Shown in pieces: positions 28,809-37,326 of a stretch of 64,000 bases of DNA. The DNA is taken from contig CALZAF010000001.1 of the NCBI GenBank assembly GCA_945612775.1, forward strand, positions 61,117 through 125,116, in the 5' to 3' direction. Numbering within the stretch: position 1 is the stretch's first letter; every line of letters starts with the position of its first letter. The position numbers were made by a program, and so were the translations under genes. A model generated the notes under the pieces. That model made no database searches and was not told the origin of the DNA. It saw only the letters and a program-made list of their open reading frames with translations. The stretch is from an uncultured bacterium. Lineage in GTDB: Bacteria > Bacteroidota > Bacteroidia > Bacteroidales > Muribaculaceae.

Positions 28809-30101
28809 ATGAACTACAACGAAACAATAGAGTTTCTATATAGCCAGCACCCAGCGTTTCAACGCGTAGGAGCTTCGGCATATAAAGCAGGTCTTGACAC
28901 AAGCATTGCGCTCGACAATATATTTCACAATCCACACCGCAAGTTCCGATGCATCCACGTTGGCGGCACCAATGGCAAGGGATCGGTGTCGCACACTATT
29001 GCTGCCATTTTGCAGAACAATGGCTATAAGGTGGGACTATATACATCCCCTCACCTGATAGATTTTCGTGAACGCATCAGGGTAAATGGTTCTATGATTC
29101 CCGAATCGTATGTAATCGAATTCGTGGAACGCTACAAAGCATCTGCTTTTGATGGCAGTCCATCGTTTTTCGAACTCACTATGGCGATGGCTTTCGACTA
29201 TTTTCGTCATGAGGAGGTGGATTTTGCAGTTGTTGAGGTTGGACTTGGAGGCCGCCTCGATAGCACCAACATCATTTCGCCCGAACTTTGTGTGATTACA
29301 AATATCTCATTTGACCATACCCAGTTCTTGGGAAACACTTTGCCAGAAATTGCGGCTGAAAAAGCAGGTATTATTAAACCCGGCACTCCAGTGATTATCG
29401 GAGAAGCCGAAGGCGATGTAAAGCAAGTATTTGCCGAAAAAGCCACTCGCGAAAATGCACCTATAACATTTGCGCAAGAGCATCCTCAGATTGTAGATGC
29501 TGAATATAACACCGACTTTGTCACCTATCGCACTGCAGATTTTGGCACTATCGACAGTGAACTTGCCGGTGATTGCCAAATCTATAACGCCAACACCATA
29601 TTGAATGCCGTAATTGAACTTCGCAAACTCGGCATTGGCATATCGCAAGAATCGGTGCTCCATTCGTTTCGCCATGTGTGTGAGCTAACCGGTCTTATGG
29701 GCCGCTGGATGAAATTAGCAGACTCTCCCATCACCATATGCGACACCGGGCACAACACCGGTGGAATGCAATACATTACACGCCGTCTAAAAGCGACCGA
29801 ATGTGAAAATCTGCGAATTGTGATAGGTTTTGTTAACGATAAGGATATCGACCACATTCTCGATATGTTGCCCCAAAGAGCGATATACTATTTCACTCAA
29901 GCGCAAATACCGAGAGCGCAAAAGGCTGAAATAATCGAAGTCCAGGCGGCAGCCAAAGGACTACATGGCAAGTGCTTTGCTACTGTGCGCGAAGCTTATC
30001 AAGCTGCGAAGCTCGACGCTTCGCCCCACGATATGATATTTGTGGGTGGCAGCACATTTATCGTTGCCGATCTATTGTCATTTTTAAATGGCATCGGTTG
30101 A
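28809..30101 (+). CDS. folC: Folylpolyglutamate synthase / dihydrofolate synthase FolC
   Basis: FolC adds glutamate to dihydropteroate and to tetrahydrofolates. The 430-residue product has the Mur-ligase P-loop GGTNGKGS at 52-59, the family motif LYTSPHLIDFRERIR near 78-92, and DFAVVEVGLGGRLDSTN near 137-153. A ligase C-terminal domain has GFVNDKDIDHIL. All core motifs are present. The 3' end overlaps that of the oppositely oriented membrane-protein gene by 18 bases. Confidence 0.95.
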   Translation: MNYNETIEFLYSQHPAFQRVGASAYKAGLDTSIALDNIFHNPHRKFRCIHVGGTNGKGSVSHTIAAILQNNGYKVGLYTSPHLIDFRERIRVNGSMIPESYVIEFVERYKASAFDGSPSFFELTMAMAFDYFRHEEVDFAVVEVGLGGRLDSTNIISPELCVITNISFDHTQFLGNTLPEIAAEKAGIIKPGTPVIIGEAEGDVKQVFAEKATRENAPITFAQEHPQIVDAEYNTDFVTYRTADFGTIDSELAGDCQIYNANTILNAVIELRKLGIGISQESVLHSFRHVCELTGLMGRWMKLADSPITICDTGHNTGGMQYITRRLKATECENLRIVIGFVNDKDIDHILDMLPQRAIYYFTQAQIPRAQKAEIIEVQAAAKGLHGKCFATVREAYQAAKLDASPHDMIFVGGSTFIVADLLSFLNGIG

Positions 30102-30986
30102 TATAGCTTCGCTATCGGCCTTTTCTTTCTGCTCTTTCTCGGCGAAATAAACTTGCGCCGAGTGAGCTATCTGTGCTCCCATGAGACATATTAGCCACGA
30201 AAACTGCACCCATAGCAAGAAGAGCGGCAGATAGGCGAAACTGCCATAAACTGCGTGGTAGCTCGATACATATATCGAAAGTTCGAACACATATTGCAGC
30301 GCCTCAAAAGCCACACTGCACAGCAAACCGCTAATTGCAGCATATCGCAGCTTTACCATAGTGTTGGGCATATACATCATTAATAATGTGAACACCGTTA
30401 GCTCAATCAAGAAATTCACCACTATAAATAGGTATCGCAAAAAAGCCGAAATGGTCGGCAAGTCGAAAAAGGCTCGAATGCCGCTATTAATCCACACAGA
30501 AATGCCGAATGCAGCTATCACAAGCACTGGAACCCAGAACATGATGGCAGTGTAGTCGCTAAACTTTCGCGTATATGAGCGCTCGTCGCACTTCCATATT
30601 TTATTGAAAGAGCGCTCTACTGCATCGAGCAAGAAATACAAAGTTAAAATCAAAGCTACTATACCCACACCAATAAATATGCCGTCGGTAGCATGCTTGA
30701 GATAGGAATCGACAAACGAGACAGCATAGTTGATTGCATCTTGCTGCGAGCGGAAATGCTCCACGAGTTGCTCTTGCAGGAAATTCTGGACATTAAATCC
30801 TCGCGCTATAGCAAACATCATTGCCATAACCGGCACAATGGCAAGCAATGTGCGATGCGTGAGCGCACAAGCTATCTGCATTAAATCTATTTCGAGATAT
30901 TTGTCATATACATTACAAATTATCTTGGCATAATCCTTAACCAAGATACCTAATTTATGGCTATGTTGCTTTATGTTTTTCATCAT
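30084..30986 (-). CDS. YihY/BrkB family inner-membrane protein
   Basis: A 300-residue protein of the YihY/UPF0761 family (formerly called RNase BN or BrkB). About six transmembrane helices are visible. Typical features are the N-terminal ALTHRTLLAIVPVMAM segment, a central WKCDERSYTRKFSDY motif and the C-terminal YGSFAYLPLFLLWVQFSWLICLMGAQIAHS segment (listed in parts). Function is unknown. The C-terminus is charged and cytoplasmic. Its 3' end overlaps folC by 18 bases. The RNase P RNA gene lies just upstream on the same strand. Confidence 0.88.
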   Translation of the reverse strand: MMKNIKQHSHKLGILVKDYAKIICNVYDKYLEIDLMQIACALTHRTLLAIVPVMAMMFAIARGFNVQNFLQEQLVEHFRSQQDAINYAVSFVDSYLKHATDGIFIGVGIVALILTLYFLLDAVERSFNKIWKCDERSYTRKFSDYTAIMFWVPVLVIAAFGISVWINSGIRAFFDLPTISAFLRYLFIVVNFLIELTVFTLLMMYMPNTMVKLRYAAISGLLCSVAFEALQYVFELSIYVSSYHAVYGSFAYLPLFLLWVQFSWLICLMGAQIAHSAQVYFAEKEQKEKADSEAISTDAI

Positions 30987-31020
30987 TGGCCTTAGCTGGG
31001 TTTAAAATAATGAAAAAAAA

Positions 31021-31395
31021 TAATGGCAGTCTCGCTATAAGCCGGGTTATGTCGGGACCGAAGTCCCGTCTTGTCATTTATCTGACCTCTGTGTTGCCAC
31101 AGCGATTATATGTAGCAGCCTACCCCTCGGCAATGGACGAGCAACCCTTAAATGCCGATATACTTGACCTTGCAACTCATAAGATGTGCGGCATGCTATG
31201 TCGCCATAGCACCCGGTGAGCTCTTACCTCGCCTTTTCACCCTTACCTGCCACCGAAGCGGCTGGCGGTTGTTTTCTGTCACATTACTCCACCCTCACGA
31301 ATGGCTTCCCGTTAGGAAATATGATGCTCTGCGTTGCCCGGACTTTCCTCACCCAGCACATTGCGCTGAGAGCGACAAGACACGCTACTGCCATT
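31021..31395 (-). ncRNA. rnpB: RNase P RNA (bacterial class A), with its own terminator
   Basis: On the minus strand the signature GAGGAAAGTCCGGGC (P4 5' half and flanks) appears about 40 bases from the 5' end. The matching 3' region CATAACCCGGCTTATAGCGAG is close to the 3' end; both are hallmarks of RNase P RNA. The ends pair: AATGGCAGT (5' side, 31387-31395) with ACTGCCATTA (3' side, 31021-31030) forms helix P1. It is followed at once by eight Ts (31013-31020), so P1 doubles as the terminator stem. Length of about 375 nt is normal. The RNA trims tRNA 5' leaders with the RnpA protein. Exact ends are inferred from the pairing. Confidence 0.93.
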
Positions 31396-31416
31396 AATGT
31401 TGCTTTTTATCTTTTG

Positions 31417-31424
31417 CAAAGATA
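31417..31424 (-). promoter_or_regulatory. -7 element of rnpB
   Basis: TATCTTTG on the minus strand matches TAnnTTTG and lies 22 bases before the predicted RNA 5' end. No good -33 is visible. Confidence 0.55.
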
Positions 31425-31624
31425 CGCACATTTCCACAATTTTCCATCCTGCTCCGCCATTTTTTGACAACTATGCCAGTTTTTCAGCGCTTCGGAGTGC
31501 AATTATGTCATATTTGAACATTAATCTTTTTTTGCATATATGGCATTGGCAATAGCTCAACTTTAAATATCTGCTAAAACCATAAATTTTTATCTTAATT
31601 TACTTTAAATTTACGCTCTAAGGC

Positions 31625-31655
31625 ATTGTTTTTGGAAAATAATACTATACATTTG
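31625..31655 (+). promoter_or_regulatory. Promoter of htrA
   Basis: ATTG (31625-31628, three of four), 19 bases and TACATTTG (31648-31655) form a -33/-7 pair about 70 bases upstream of the ATG. Confidence 0.65.
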
Positions 31656-31724
31656 CGTAAGATTTAAAAGTTAAATTTTAACGAATATATAATTAACGAA
31701 TCAAATAATTTAACAAAATAGCTT

Positions 31725-33275
31725 ATGAAACAAAACACAAAATTCGCATTGCTCCTCGTGGGAGCATCAGTGATTGGCTCAGCCACCACATTGTTAGCCA
31801 CTTCAGCTTTAAGCGGTGGCGAAGGAAGTGCATTTTCATCAAGTGCCACAGGTGCTAACTCAGCGCAACAGGACAATAGCTTCATACGCACAGCTGGTCG
31901 CATGCCTGCTGTCGAGACCGACTTTACTAAAGCGGCAGAAAGCACCATCAACTCGGTGGTAAGTATCAAGAGTTTTGCGGCTGTTAAGCGCCAGCAGCGC
32001 TCACGCAGCTTCGACCCATTTGAATTCTTCTTCGGCCCTGGTTCTGGCTTCGGCTCAAGCCCACGCCAACAGCAACAGGAAGACAAAGATAGCGAGGCTA
32101 TGCAGCCACTCGGACTTGGCAGCGGCGTCATTATTTCGAGCGACGGCTACATCGTTACCAACAATCACGTTATCGAAGGCGCAGAAAAACTTGAAGTTAC
32201 CCTAAACGACAACAGCAAGTATAACGCAAAAATCATTGGCACCGACCCATCGACCGACCTTGCCCTCCTAAAGGTAGAAGCAAAAGATCTTCAGGCCATA
32301 GTATTTGGCGACAGCGATGCTCTTAAGGTTGGCGAATGGGTTCTTGCAGTGGGCAATCCATTCGGTTTCACATCGTCGGTTACAGCAGGTATCGTAAGCG
32401 CCAAAGCTCGCAGCGTGGCTGTAGATAGCAGCAAACGCCAAAATGGCACCGTCGATATCGAATCGTTTATCCAAACCGACGTTGCCGTAAATTCGGGCAA
32501 CAGCGGCGGCGCCCTCGTAAATACCGACGGCCATTTGGTAGGCATCAACTCGATGATTTACTCTCAGACTGGCAGTTATGCCGGCATCTCGTTTGCAATC
32601 CCAGTTTCTATTGTGAGCAAGGTGGTCAACGACATACGTGAATTTGGCAGCGTTCAGAAAGCTGTTCTTGGCATCACCTATATCGAACTCGACGCCGACA
32701 AGGCTAAAGAAAATGGCATCACAGCCACCAAGGAAGGCATCTACGTTTCGAGCGTTAACGAACGAAGCGCAGCAATGGAAGCCGGACTTAAGGAAGGTGA
32801 CGTAATAGTTAAACTCAACAACGCCACAGTTAAGAACTCTGGTCAGATGAAGGAAGAAGTGAGCCGCTTGCGCCCAGGCGACAAGGTGACTATCTCATAC
32901 TATCGCGACAACAAACTGAGCACCACAACTGCCACCCTAAAAAATAACCAAGGCAGCACCAAAGTGACAAAATCATCCGACTTCATGTCGCTCGGATGTG
33001 CTTTCAAAGCACTCAGCCAAGCCAAGAAAGAAGAACTCGGACTTCGCTCTGGCGTAGAGGTTGCAGGAATTAAAGAAGGTCGAATTAAGGATGCAGGCGT
33101 GAAAGAAGGCTTCATAATTCTCGAGATTAACAACACACGAGTTACTTCTGTTGATGACGTAGAATCGATCTACAACTCGATTATGCACAACGAAAGCAGC
33201 GATAAGGTTATGTTCCTAATCGGTATCTACAAGACAGGCAAACGCGCTTACTACGCCGTGGATATTAGCGAATAA
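31725..33275 (+). CDS. Do-family periplasmic serine protease (HtrA/DegP)
   Basis: An envelope quality-control protease of 516 residues. A signal or anchor segment (FALLLVGASVIGSATTLLAT) lies at residues 7-26. The trypsin-like domain has His148 in TNNHVIEG, Asp178 in STDLALLKV and Ser260 in NSGNSGGAL. A Phe/Gly/Gln-rich LA-like loop lies at about 95-120 (FDPFEFFFGPGSGFG). Two C-terminal PDZ domains follow (about 295-390 and 400-500). It degrades or refolds misfolded periplasmic proteins. It is a single gene with its own promoter and terminator. Confidence 0.96.
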   Translation: MKQNTKFALLLVGASVIGSATTLLATSALSGGEGSAFSSSATGANSAQQDNSFIRTAGRMPAVETDFTKAAESTINSVVSIKSFAAVKRQQRSRSFDPFEFFFGPGSGFGSSPRQQQQEDKDSEAMQPLGLGSGVIISSDGYIVTNNHVIEGAEKLEVTLNDNSKYNAKIIGTDPSTDLALLKVEAKDLQAIVFGDSDALKVGEWVLAVGNPFGFTSSVTAGIVSAKARSVAVDSSKRQNGTVDIESFIQTDVAVNSGNSGGALVNTDGHLVGINSMIYSQTGSYAGISFAIPVSIVSKVVNDIREFGSVQKAVLGITYIELDADKAKENGITATKEGIYVSSVNERSAAMEAGLKEGDVIVKLNNATVKNSGQMKEEVSRLRPGDKVTISYYRDNKLSTTTATLKNNQGSTKVTKSSDFMSLGCAFKALSQAKKEELGLRSGVEVAGIKEGRIKDAGVKEGFIILEINNTRVTSVDDVESIYNSIMHNESSDKVMFLIGIYKTGKRAYYAVDISE

Positions 33276-33302
33276 TCTCGCTTTACAATCTGATATAATT
33301 CT

Positions 33303-33329
33303 AAAGGAGGTGCCCAAAGCGCCTCCTTT
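33303..33329 (+). terminator. Terminator of htrA
   Basis: AAAGGAGGTGC (33303-33313) pairs with 33319-33329 (one G-U pair) around a 5-nt loop and is followed by a short T run. Confidence 0.8.
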
Positions 33330-33434
33330 TCCTATATTTTCAGTTTGTAATTAAACCTTATAGCACTTCGAGTGTCTAATAGAGCAAACATATTGCAAAT
33401 TAATGTTAAATTGCATATATAATTAAGAAGTCAT

Positions 33435-33465
33435 TTCGTTTTTAGGAATACTTTACGTAAATTTG
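33435..33465 (+). promoter_or_regulatory. Promoter of the first rpoD-family gene
   Basis: TTCG (33435-33438, three of four), 19 bases and TAAATTTG (33458-33465) form a -33/-7 pair 28 bases upstream of the start codon. Confidence 0.65.
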
Positions 33466-33493
33466 CACGTTTAATAGAAGAGAAGAATTGTAG

Positions 33494-34357
33494 ATGAGAC
33501 AATTAAAAATCACTAAATCAATCACCAATCGTGAGAGCGCATCGCTCGACAAGTACCTACAAGAAATCGGCCGCGAAGAACTTATCAGCGTCGATGAAGA
33601 AGTAGAGCTTGCACGACGCATCAAAAAAGGAGATGCTAAAGCCTTAGACAAACTTACTCGAGCAAATCTTCGTTTCGTTGTATCGGTGGCAAAGCAATAC
33701 CAGAACCAAGGTTTGAGTTTGCCTGACCTTATCAACGAAGGCAATTTGGGACTTATTAAAGCCGCTCAGAAGTTTGACGAAACTCGTGGTTTCAAGTTCA
33801 TCTCTTATGCAGTTTGGTGGATTCGCCAGTCGATTTTGCAGGCTTTGGCTGAGCAATCTCGTATTGTGCGCCTTCCGCTTAACCAGGTTGGCTCTCTCAA
33901 CAAGATTGGTAAGGCCCTATCAAAATTTGAACAAGAACATGAACGCCGTCCTTCAGCTGAGGAATTAGCTAAAGAACTCGACCTTCCAGAAGACAAGATT
34001 TCTGACACTTTGAAGGTCTCAGGACGCCACATCTCGGTAGATGCTCCTTTCGTTGAAGGCGAAGACAACAGTCTTCTCGATGTTCTTGCAAATGACGATT
34101 CGCCAATGGCCGACTCTTCGCTCAATCAGGAATCTCTCGCCAAAGAAGTGGACCGCGCGCTCAACCAACTTCACGAACGTGAGCGTGACATTCTGAAAAT
34201 GTTCTTCGGCATTGGATGCCAAGAAATGACTCTTGAGGAAATCGGAGCGAAATTCGACCTAACACGCGAACGCGTACGACAAATTAAAGAAAAGGCTATT
34301 CGCAGACTTAAAGGACAAAAAAGCCGCCTTCTGAAGTCTTATCTCGGAGGCGAATAA
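33494..34357 (+). CDS. rpoD: RNA polymerase sigma factor, RpoD/SigA family (likely primary sigma)
   Basis: A 287-residue sigma-70 protein of the short Bacteroidota type. Region 1.2 begins [16 protein letters not shown]; region 2 has [31 protein letters not shown] and [15 protein letters not shown] (in parts). Region 3 has [15 protein letters not shown] sequence, and region 4 ends [28 protein letters not shown]. It closely matches the family's primary sigma, which reads TTTG/TAnnTTTG promoters, the type found throughout this window. It is monocistronic with a strong terminator and is followed by a paralogue. Confidence 0.92.
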   Translation: MRQLKITKSITNRESASLDKYLQEIGREELISVDEEVELARRIKKGDAKALDKLTRANLRFVVSVAKQYQNQGLSLPDLINEGNLGLIKAAQKFDETRGFKFISYAVWWIRQSILQALAEQSRIVRLPLNQVGSLNKIGKALSKFEQEHERRPSAEELAKELDLPEDKISDTLKVSGRHISVDAPFVEGEDNSLLDVLANDDSPMADSSLNQESLAKEVDRALNQLHERERDILKMFFGIGCQEMTLEEIGAKFDLTRERVRQIKEKAIRRLKGQKSRLLKSYLGGE

Positions 34358-34393
34358 GTCCAGCAGTTCTGCATCAAATAGAACGGTCTTTAA

Positions 34394-34433
34394 GGCGTTG
34401 TCATAATACAAATAATTATGACAACGCTTTTTT
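34394..34433 (+). terminator. Terminator of the first rpoD-family gene
   Basis: GCGTTGTCATAAT (34395-34407) pairs perfectly with 34415-34427 around a 7-nt loop, followed by six Ts (34428-34433). A textbook intrinsic terminator. Confidence 0.92.
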
Positions 34434-34457
34434 AACCACTTGTTTTTTTGACATTAT

Positions 34458-34501
34458 TGCCAAAAAATCCTGGCACAATGGTGCTATTTGCCTTTTTGGC
34501 A
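34458..34501. repeat. Inverted repeat upstream of the second sigma gene
   Basis: TGCCAAAAA (34458-34466) and TTTTTGGCA (34493-34501) are perfect 9-bp inverted arms. The 26-base spacer contains a smaller GCAC-N4-GTGC repeat. The right arm overlaps the GG of the sigma-54-like element, so it could be a regulator site. Function is inferred only. Confidence 0.5.
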
Positions 34502-34512
34502 TAATTATTGCA
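34497..34512 (+). promoter_or_regulatory. Sigma-54-like promoter for the second sigma gene
   Basis: TGGCATAATTATTGCA has GG (34498-34499) and GC (34510-34511) separated by exactly 10 bases, and matches 10 of 12 informative positions of TGGCACG-N4-TTGC[AT]. The predicted start would be about 34523, 44 bases upstream of the ATG. No TAnnTTTG box is present in this gap. An rpoN gene is not in the window, so this is a prediction. Confidence 0.5.
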
Positions 34513-34566
34513 CCATTTACACAATTGAAAAAGCACAACATTTAACCATTAACTAGGAAAAAAATT

Positions 34567-35424
34567 ATGAAGCCATTAAAGGTTCAGCCCATTATCACAT
34601 CTCGCGACAGCCAAGCTTTTGAGAGATACTTGCACGACATCAACAAGATTCCCATGATCACACCAGATGAGGAAGCTCGTTTGGCAGAATCTTATCAAAA
34701 GACCAAGAACAAGGAAGACTTGGATAAACTAATTTGCGCAAATCTAAGATTCGTTGTTACTGTTGCAAAGCAATATGACCGTAATCGCGGCATTTCCCTT
34801 CAGGACCTTGTGAACGAAGGCAACATCGGCATGATAAAAGCAGCCGAACGCTTCGACCCCACTCGCGGCAATAAGTTCATTTCTTATGCCGTATGGTGGA
34901 TTCGCCAAAGCATCAATCAGGCTATTTGCGAAAAGGGTGCTATGGTGCGCGTTCCAGGGAATATCTCGAACCTCTATGCTCGCATCATGCAGGCTTCGTC
35001 CGACTTTTTGCATCAGCACGGTCGCCTGCCAGCCCCCGACGAGATTGCCAACATTCTTGGTGAGAAGGAGGAAACCGTAATCCGCGCTTCTGCTAACGGC
35101 ATCGCCATTTCAATGGACCGCCCTTGGGGCGACGACGAAGAGAACGCCACGCTTGGCGACACCATGGCTACAGAAGTAGATTATGAAGCCGACAACACCA
35201 CCAACCTGGAAGACTTGCGCATCGAACTCGAGCGAGCAATGTCGAAACTTCCGGAGCGTGAACGCAGCATTCTTCATCGCGCCTATGGCATTGGTCAAGA
35301 AAACGAAGCAATCGAACGAATTGCTGAAGACGAACACCTCACAAAGGAACGCGTCCGCCAGATTATCGACAAATCGCTTCGCAAACTGCGTGGCCTTTCT
35401 ACTACGCTTCACACATTCTTGTAA
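34567..35424 (+). CDS. Second RpoD-family sigma factor (group 2-like)
   Basis: A 285-residue sigma-70 protein clearly paralogous to the preceding one, but distinct in regions 3 and 4. Region 2 has ANLRFVVTVAKQYDRNRGISLQDLVNEGNIGM and [16 protein letters not shown]. After region 2 it has AICEKGAMVRVPGNIS in place of [16 protein letters not shown]. Region 4 reads AIERIAEDEHLTKERVRQIIDKSLRKLR. The region 3-4 divergence fits a group 2 alternative sigma, perhaps for stress or stationary phase. It has a strong terminator and an upstream sigma-54-like element, not the standard promoter. Confidence 0.88.
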   Translation: MKPLKVQPIITSRDSQAFERYLHDINKIPMITPDEEARLAESYQKTKNKEDLDKLICANLRFVVTVAKQYDRNRGISLQDLVNEGNIGMIKAAERFDPTRGNKFISYAVWWIRQSINQAICEKGAMVRVPGNISNLYARIMQASSDFLHQHGRLPAPDEIANILGEKEETVIRASANGIAISMDRPWGDDEENATLGDTMATEVDYEADNTTNLEDLRIELERAMSKLPERERSILHRAYGIGQENEAIERIAEDEHLTKERVRQIIDKSLRKLRGLSTTLHTFL

Positions 35425-35435
35425 CCATCACACTA

Positions 35436-35468
35436 CGCAGCGCCCGGGCATAAAGCTCGGGCGCTGCG
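35436..35468 (+). terminator. Terminator of the second sigma gene
   Basis: CGCAGCGCCCGGGC (35436-35449) pairs with 35455-35468 (one G-U pair) around a 5-nt loop, then AGTTTTAC. Confidence 0.85.
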
Positions 35469-35551
35469 AGTTTTACTAATGCCTATTTTTAATTTTTGCA
35501 GCTCATTTTTTACAACTTGCAATTATTTGACCGAAATTATTTACAATTTTA

Positions 35552-35582
35552 TTTGCAGAACGGAAAAATATTTATAATTTTG
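35552..35582 (+). promoter_or_regulatory. Promoter of the leu operon
   Basis: TTTG (35552-35555), 19 bases and TAATTTTG (35575-35582) match the Bacteroidota consensus exactly. The transcript would start near 35589, just before the leader peptide. Confidence 0.85.
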
Positions 35583-35601
35583 CAATCAAACAAATAAACA
35601 G

Positions 35602-35673
35602 ATGCAAAACCTATCACTAAATACTAACCTATCTCTACTATCTTTGTTGTTGGGCCTGCTGCTCGAACGATAA
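35602..35673 (+). CDS. Leucine-rich leader peptide of the leu operon
   Basis: A 23-codon reading frame beginning ATG about 13 bases after the predicted transcript start. Eleven of its 23 residues are Leu, including runs of two, three and three (LL, LLL, LLL) at residues 12-13, 15-17 and 19-21. The codons are CTA, TTG, CTG and CTC. It ends TAA at 35671-35673, directly before antiterminator strand 1. Its content and position match ribosome-mediated attenuation leaders such as enterobacterial leuL. It is not similar to any enzyme and should act only by being translated. Confidence 0.85.
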   Translation: MQNLSLNTNLSLLSLLLGLLLER

Positions 35674-35674
35674 A

Positions 35675-35786
35675 GAGAAAGGTTTTATGTGGTTTTAATG
35701 ATGCGTTTTATCTGAAATCAATATTTAAATTGTAATAAACTAATTTTCGAACCTTTCTCCCTGTTAAAAAGAGAGAAAGTTTTTTT
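35675..35786 (+). promoter_or_regulatory. Transcription attenuator of the leu operon (antiterminator/terminator switch)
   Basis: Three pairing strands are visible. Strand 1 GAGAAAGGTT (35675-35684) is perfectly complementary over 10 bp to strand 2 AACCTTTCTC (35750-35759). Strand 2 can instead pair over 7 bp (35753-35759) with strand 3 GAGAAAG (35773-35779), followed by seven Ts (35780-35786). A ribosome that reaches the leader stop would cover strand 1 and let the terminator form. A ribosome stalled at the Leu codons leaves strand 1 free, and the longer antiterminator forms. leuA begins 22 bases after the U-tract. Confidence 0.82.
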
Positions 35787-35807
35787 ATTTTATACTCCTA
35801 TAAAACT

Positions 35808-37310
35808 ATGAGCGATAAATTATTTATTTTCGACACTACCCTACGCGACGGCGAGCAAGTGCCCGGATGTCAGTTAAACACTGTGGAAAAAATTGAAGTG
35901 GCAAAGAATCTTGAGCTGCTGGGCGTTGACGTTATCGAAGCAGGATTCCCTATTTCAAGTCCCGGCGATTTTAAGTCGGTTGTCGAAATCTCTAAAGCAG
36001 TTACTTGGCCTACAATCTGTGCCCTTACCCGTGCAGTAGAAAAGGATATAGATGTAGCTGCCGAAGCGTTGCAATACGCTAAGCACAAACGCATTCACAC
36101 CGGCATTGGCACAAGCGAAAGCCATATAAAATATAAATTCAATAGCACCCCCGAAGAAATTATCGAACGCGCAGTGGCTGCCGTAAAATACGCTAAGCGA
36201 TATGTTGAAGACGTGGAATTCTACGCCGAAGACGCCGGTCGCACCGACAATGAATATCTCGCTCGTGTGGTAGAGGCAGTCATCAAAGCTGGTGCTACAG
36301 TTGTCAATATCCCCGACACCACCGGCTTCCGTATTCCATTTGAATACGGCGAAAAGATTAAGTACCTCATGGAGCATGTTGATGCCCTTAGTGCCGGCAA
36401 GGCCATTTTGAGCACCCACTGCCACAACGATTTGGGCATGGCCACAGCCAACACCATCACAGGCGTTCTCAATGGAGCCCGCCAAGTGGAAGTTACAATC
36501 AACGGCATCGGCGAACGTGCCGGAAACACCTCACTCGAGGAAGTGGTTATGGCATTTAAGTGTCACCCCAACTTGGGTATCGACACCAACATCAACACCA
36601 CAAAGATTTACCCTTTGAGCCGCATGGTAAGCAGCTTGATGAATATGCCTGTTCAGCCTAATAAAGCCGTTGTGGGCCGCAATGCTTTTGCACACAGCAG
36701 CGGAATCCACCAAGATGGCGTTCTCAAGAACTCTACTACTTACGAAATAATGGATCCAAAGGATGTGGGCATCGACGACAATGCTATCGTACTTACTGCT
36801 CGCAGTGGTCGTGCTGCTCTTAAGCACCGCCTACATGTGCTTGGCGTAGATCTCAAACCCGAAGACCTCGATAAGGCATACGAAGGATTCCTCCGCCTTG
36901 CCGACAGCAAAAAAGACATTACCGACGACGACATTTTGATTCTCGCCGGTAAACATATCGACAAAGATGCCCGTATCAAGATTGATTACCTTCAGGTTAC
37001 CGCAGGTTCGAGCTTGAAACCAGTGGCAAGCATCGGTTTGAATATAGCCGGCGAACACTTCGAGGCTTGCTCTTCGGGCAATGGCCCTGTAGATGCTGCC
37101 ATCAATGCCATCAAGCAGATTATACATCGCAAGATGACGGTTCAAGAATTCTTAATTCAAGCCATAACACGCGGTAGTGACGATGTTGGTAAGGTTCACA
37201 TGACCGTAGAATATGATGGCAATTACTATTATGGCTTCTCAGCCAATACAGACATTGTGACTGCTTCAGCCGAAGCATTCCTTAACGCCATCAACAAATT
37301 TGTAAACTAA
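35808..37310 (+). CDS. leuA: 2-isopropylmalate synthase LeuA
   Basis: LeuA condenses acetyl-CoA with 2-oxoisovalerate, the first committed step of leucine synthesis. The 500-residue length includes the C-terminal regulatory (leucine-binding) domain (about 390-500), so feedback inhibition is expected. Catalytic motifs are [12 protein letters not shown] at 9-20, [11 protein letters not shown] near 202-212 and [17 protein letters not shown] near 229-245. [13 protein letters not shown] (near 300) is also typical. It is the first structural gene after the attenuator; leuC starts 16 bases after its stop. Confidence 0.96.
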   Translation: MSDKLFIFDTTLRDGEQVPGCQLNTVEKIEVAKNLELLGVDVIEAGFPISSPGDFKSVVEISKAVTWPTICALTRAVEKDIDVAAEALQYAKHKRIHTGIGTSESHIKYKFNSTPEEIIERAVAAVKYAKRYVEDVEFYAEDAGRTDNEYLARVVEAVIKAGATVVNIPDTTGFRIPFEYGEKIKYLMEHVDALSAGKAILSTHCHNDLGMATANTITGVLNGARQVEVTINGIGERAGNTSLEEVVMAFKCHPNLGIDTNINTTKIYPLSRMVSSLMNMPVQPNKAVVGRNAFAHSSGIHQDGVLKNSTTYEIMDPKDVGIDDNAIVLTARSGRAALKHRLHVLGVDLKPEDLDKAYEGFLRLADSKKDITDDDILILAGKHIDKDARIKIDYLQVTAGSSLKPVASIGLNIAGEHFEACSSGNGPVDAAINAIKQIIHRKMTVQEFLIQAITRGSDDVGKVHMTVEYDGNYYYGFSANTDIVTASAEAFLNAINKFVN

Positions 37311-37326
37311 TAATAAGAGCAATACG

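Larger units (their letters stand above)
31396..31724. other. Divergent intergenic region, rnpB / htrA
   Basis: 329 AT-rich bases between divergent rnpB and htrA. It holds a -7 element for rnpB (TATCTTTG, minus, 31417-31424) and an htrA promoter (31625-31655). Nothing else with support. Confidence 0.6.

Noticed and set aside
30986..31467. Several short plus-strand reading frames across 31000-31450
   Set aside because: They lie over the RNase P RNA gene, which is identified by its conserved core on the minus strand.
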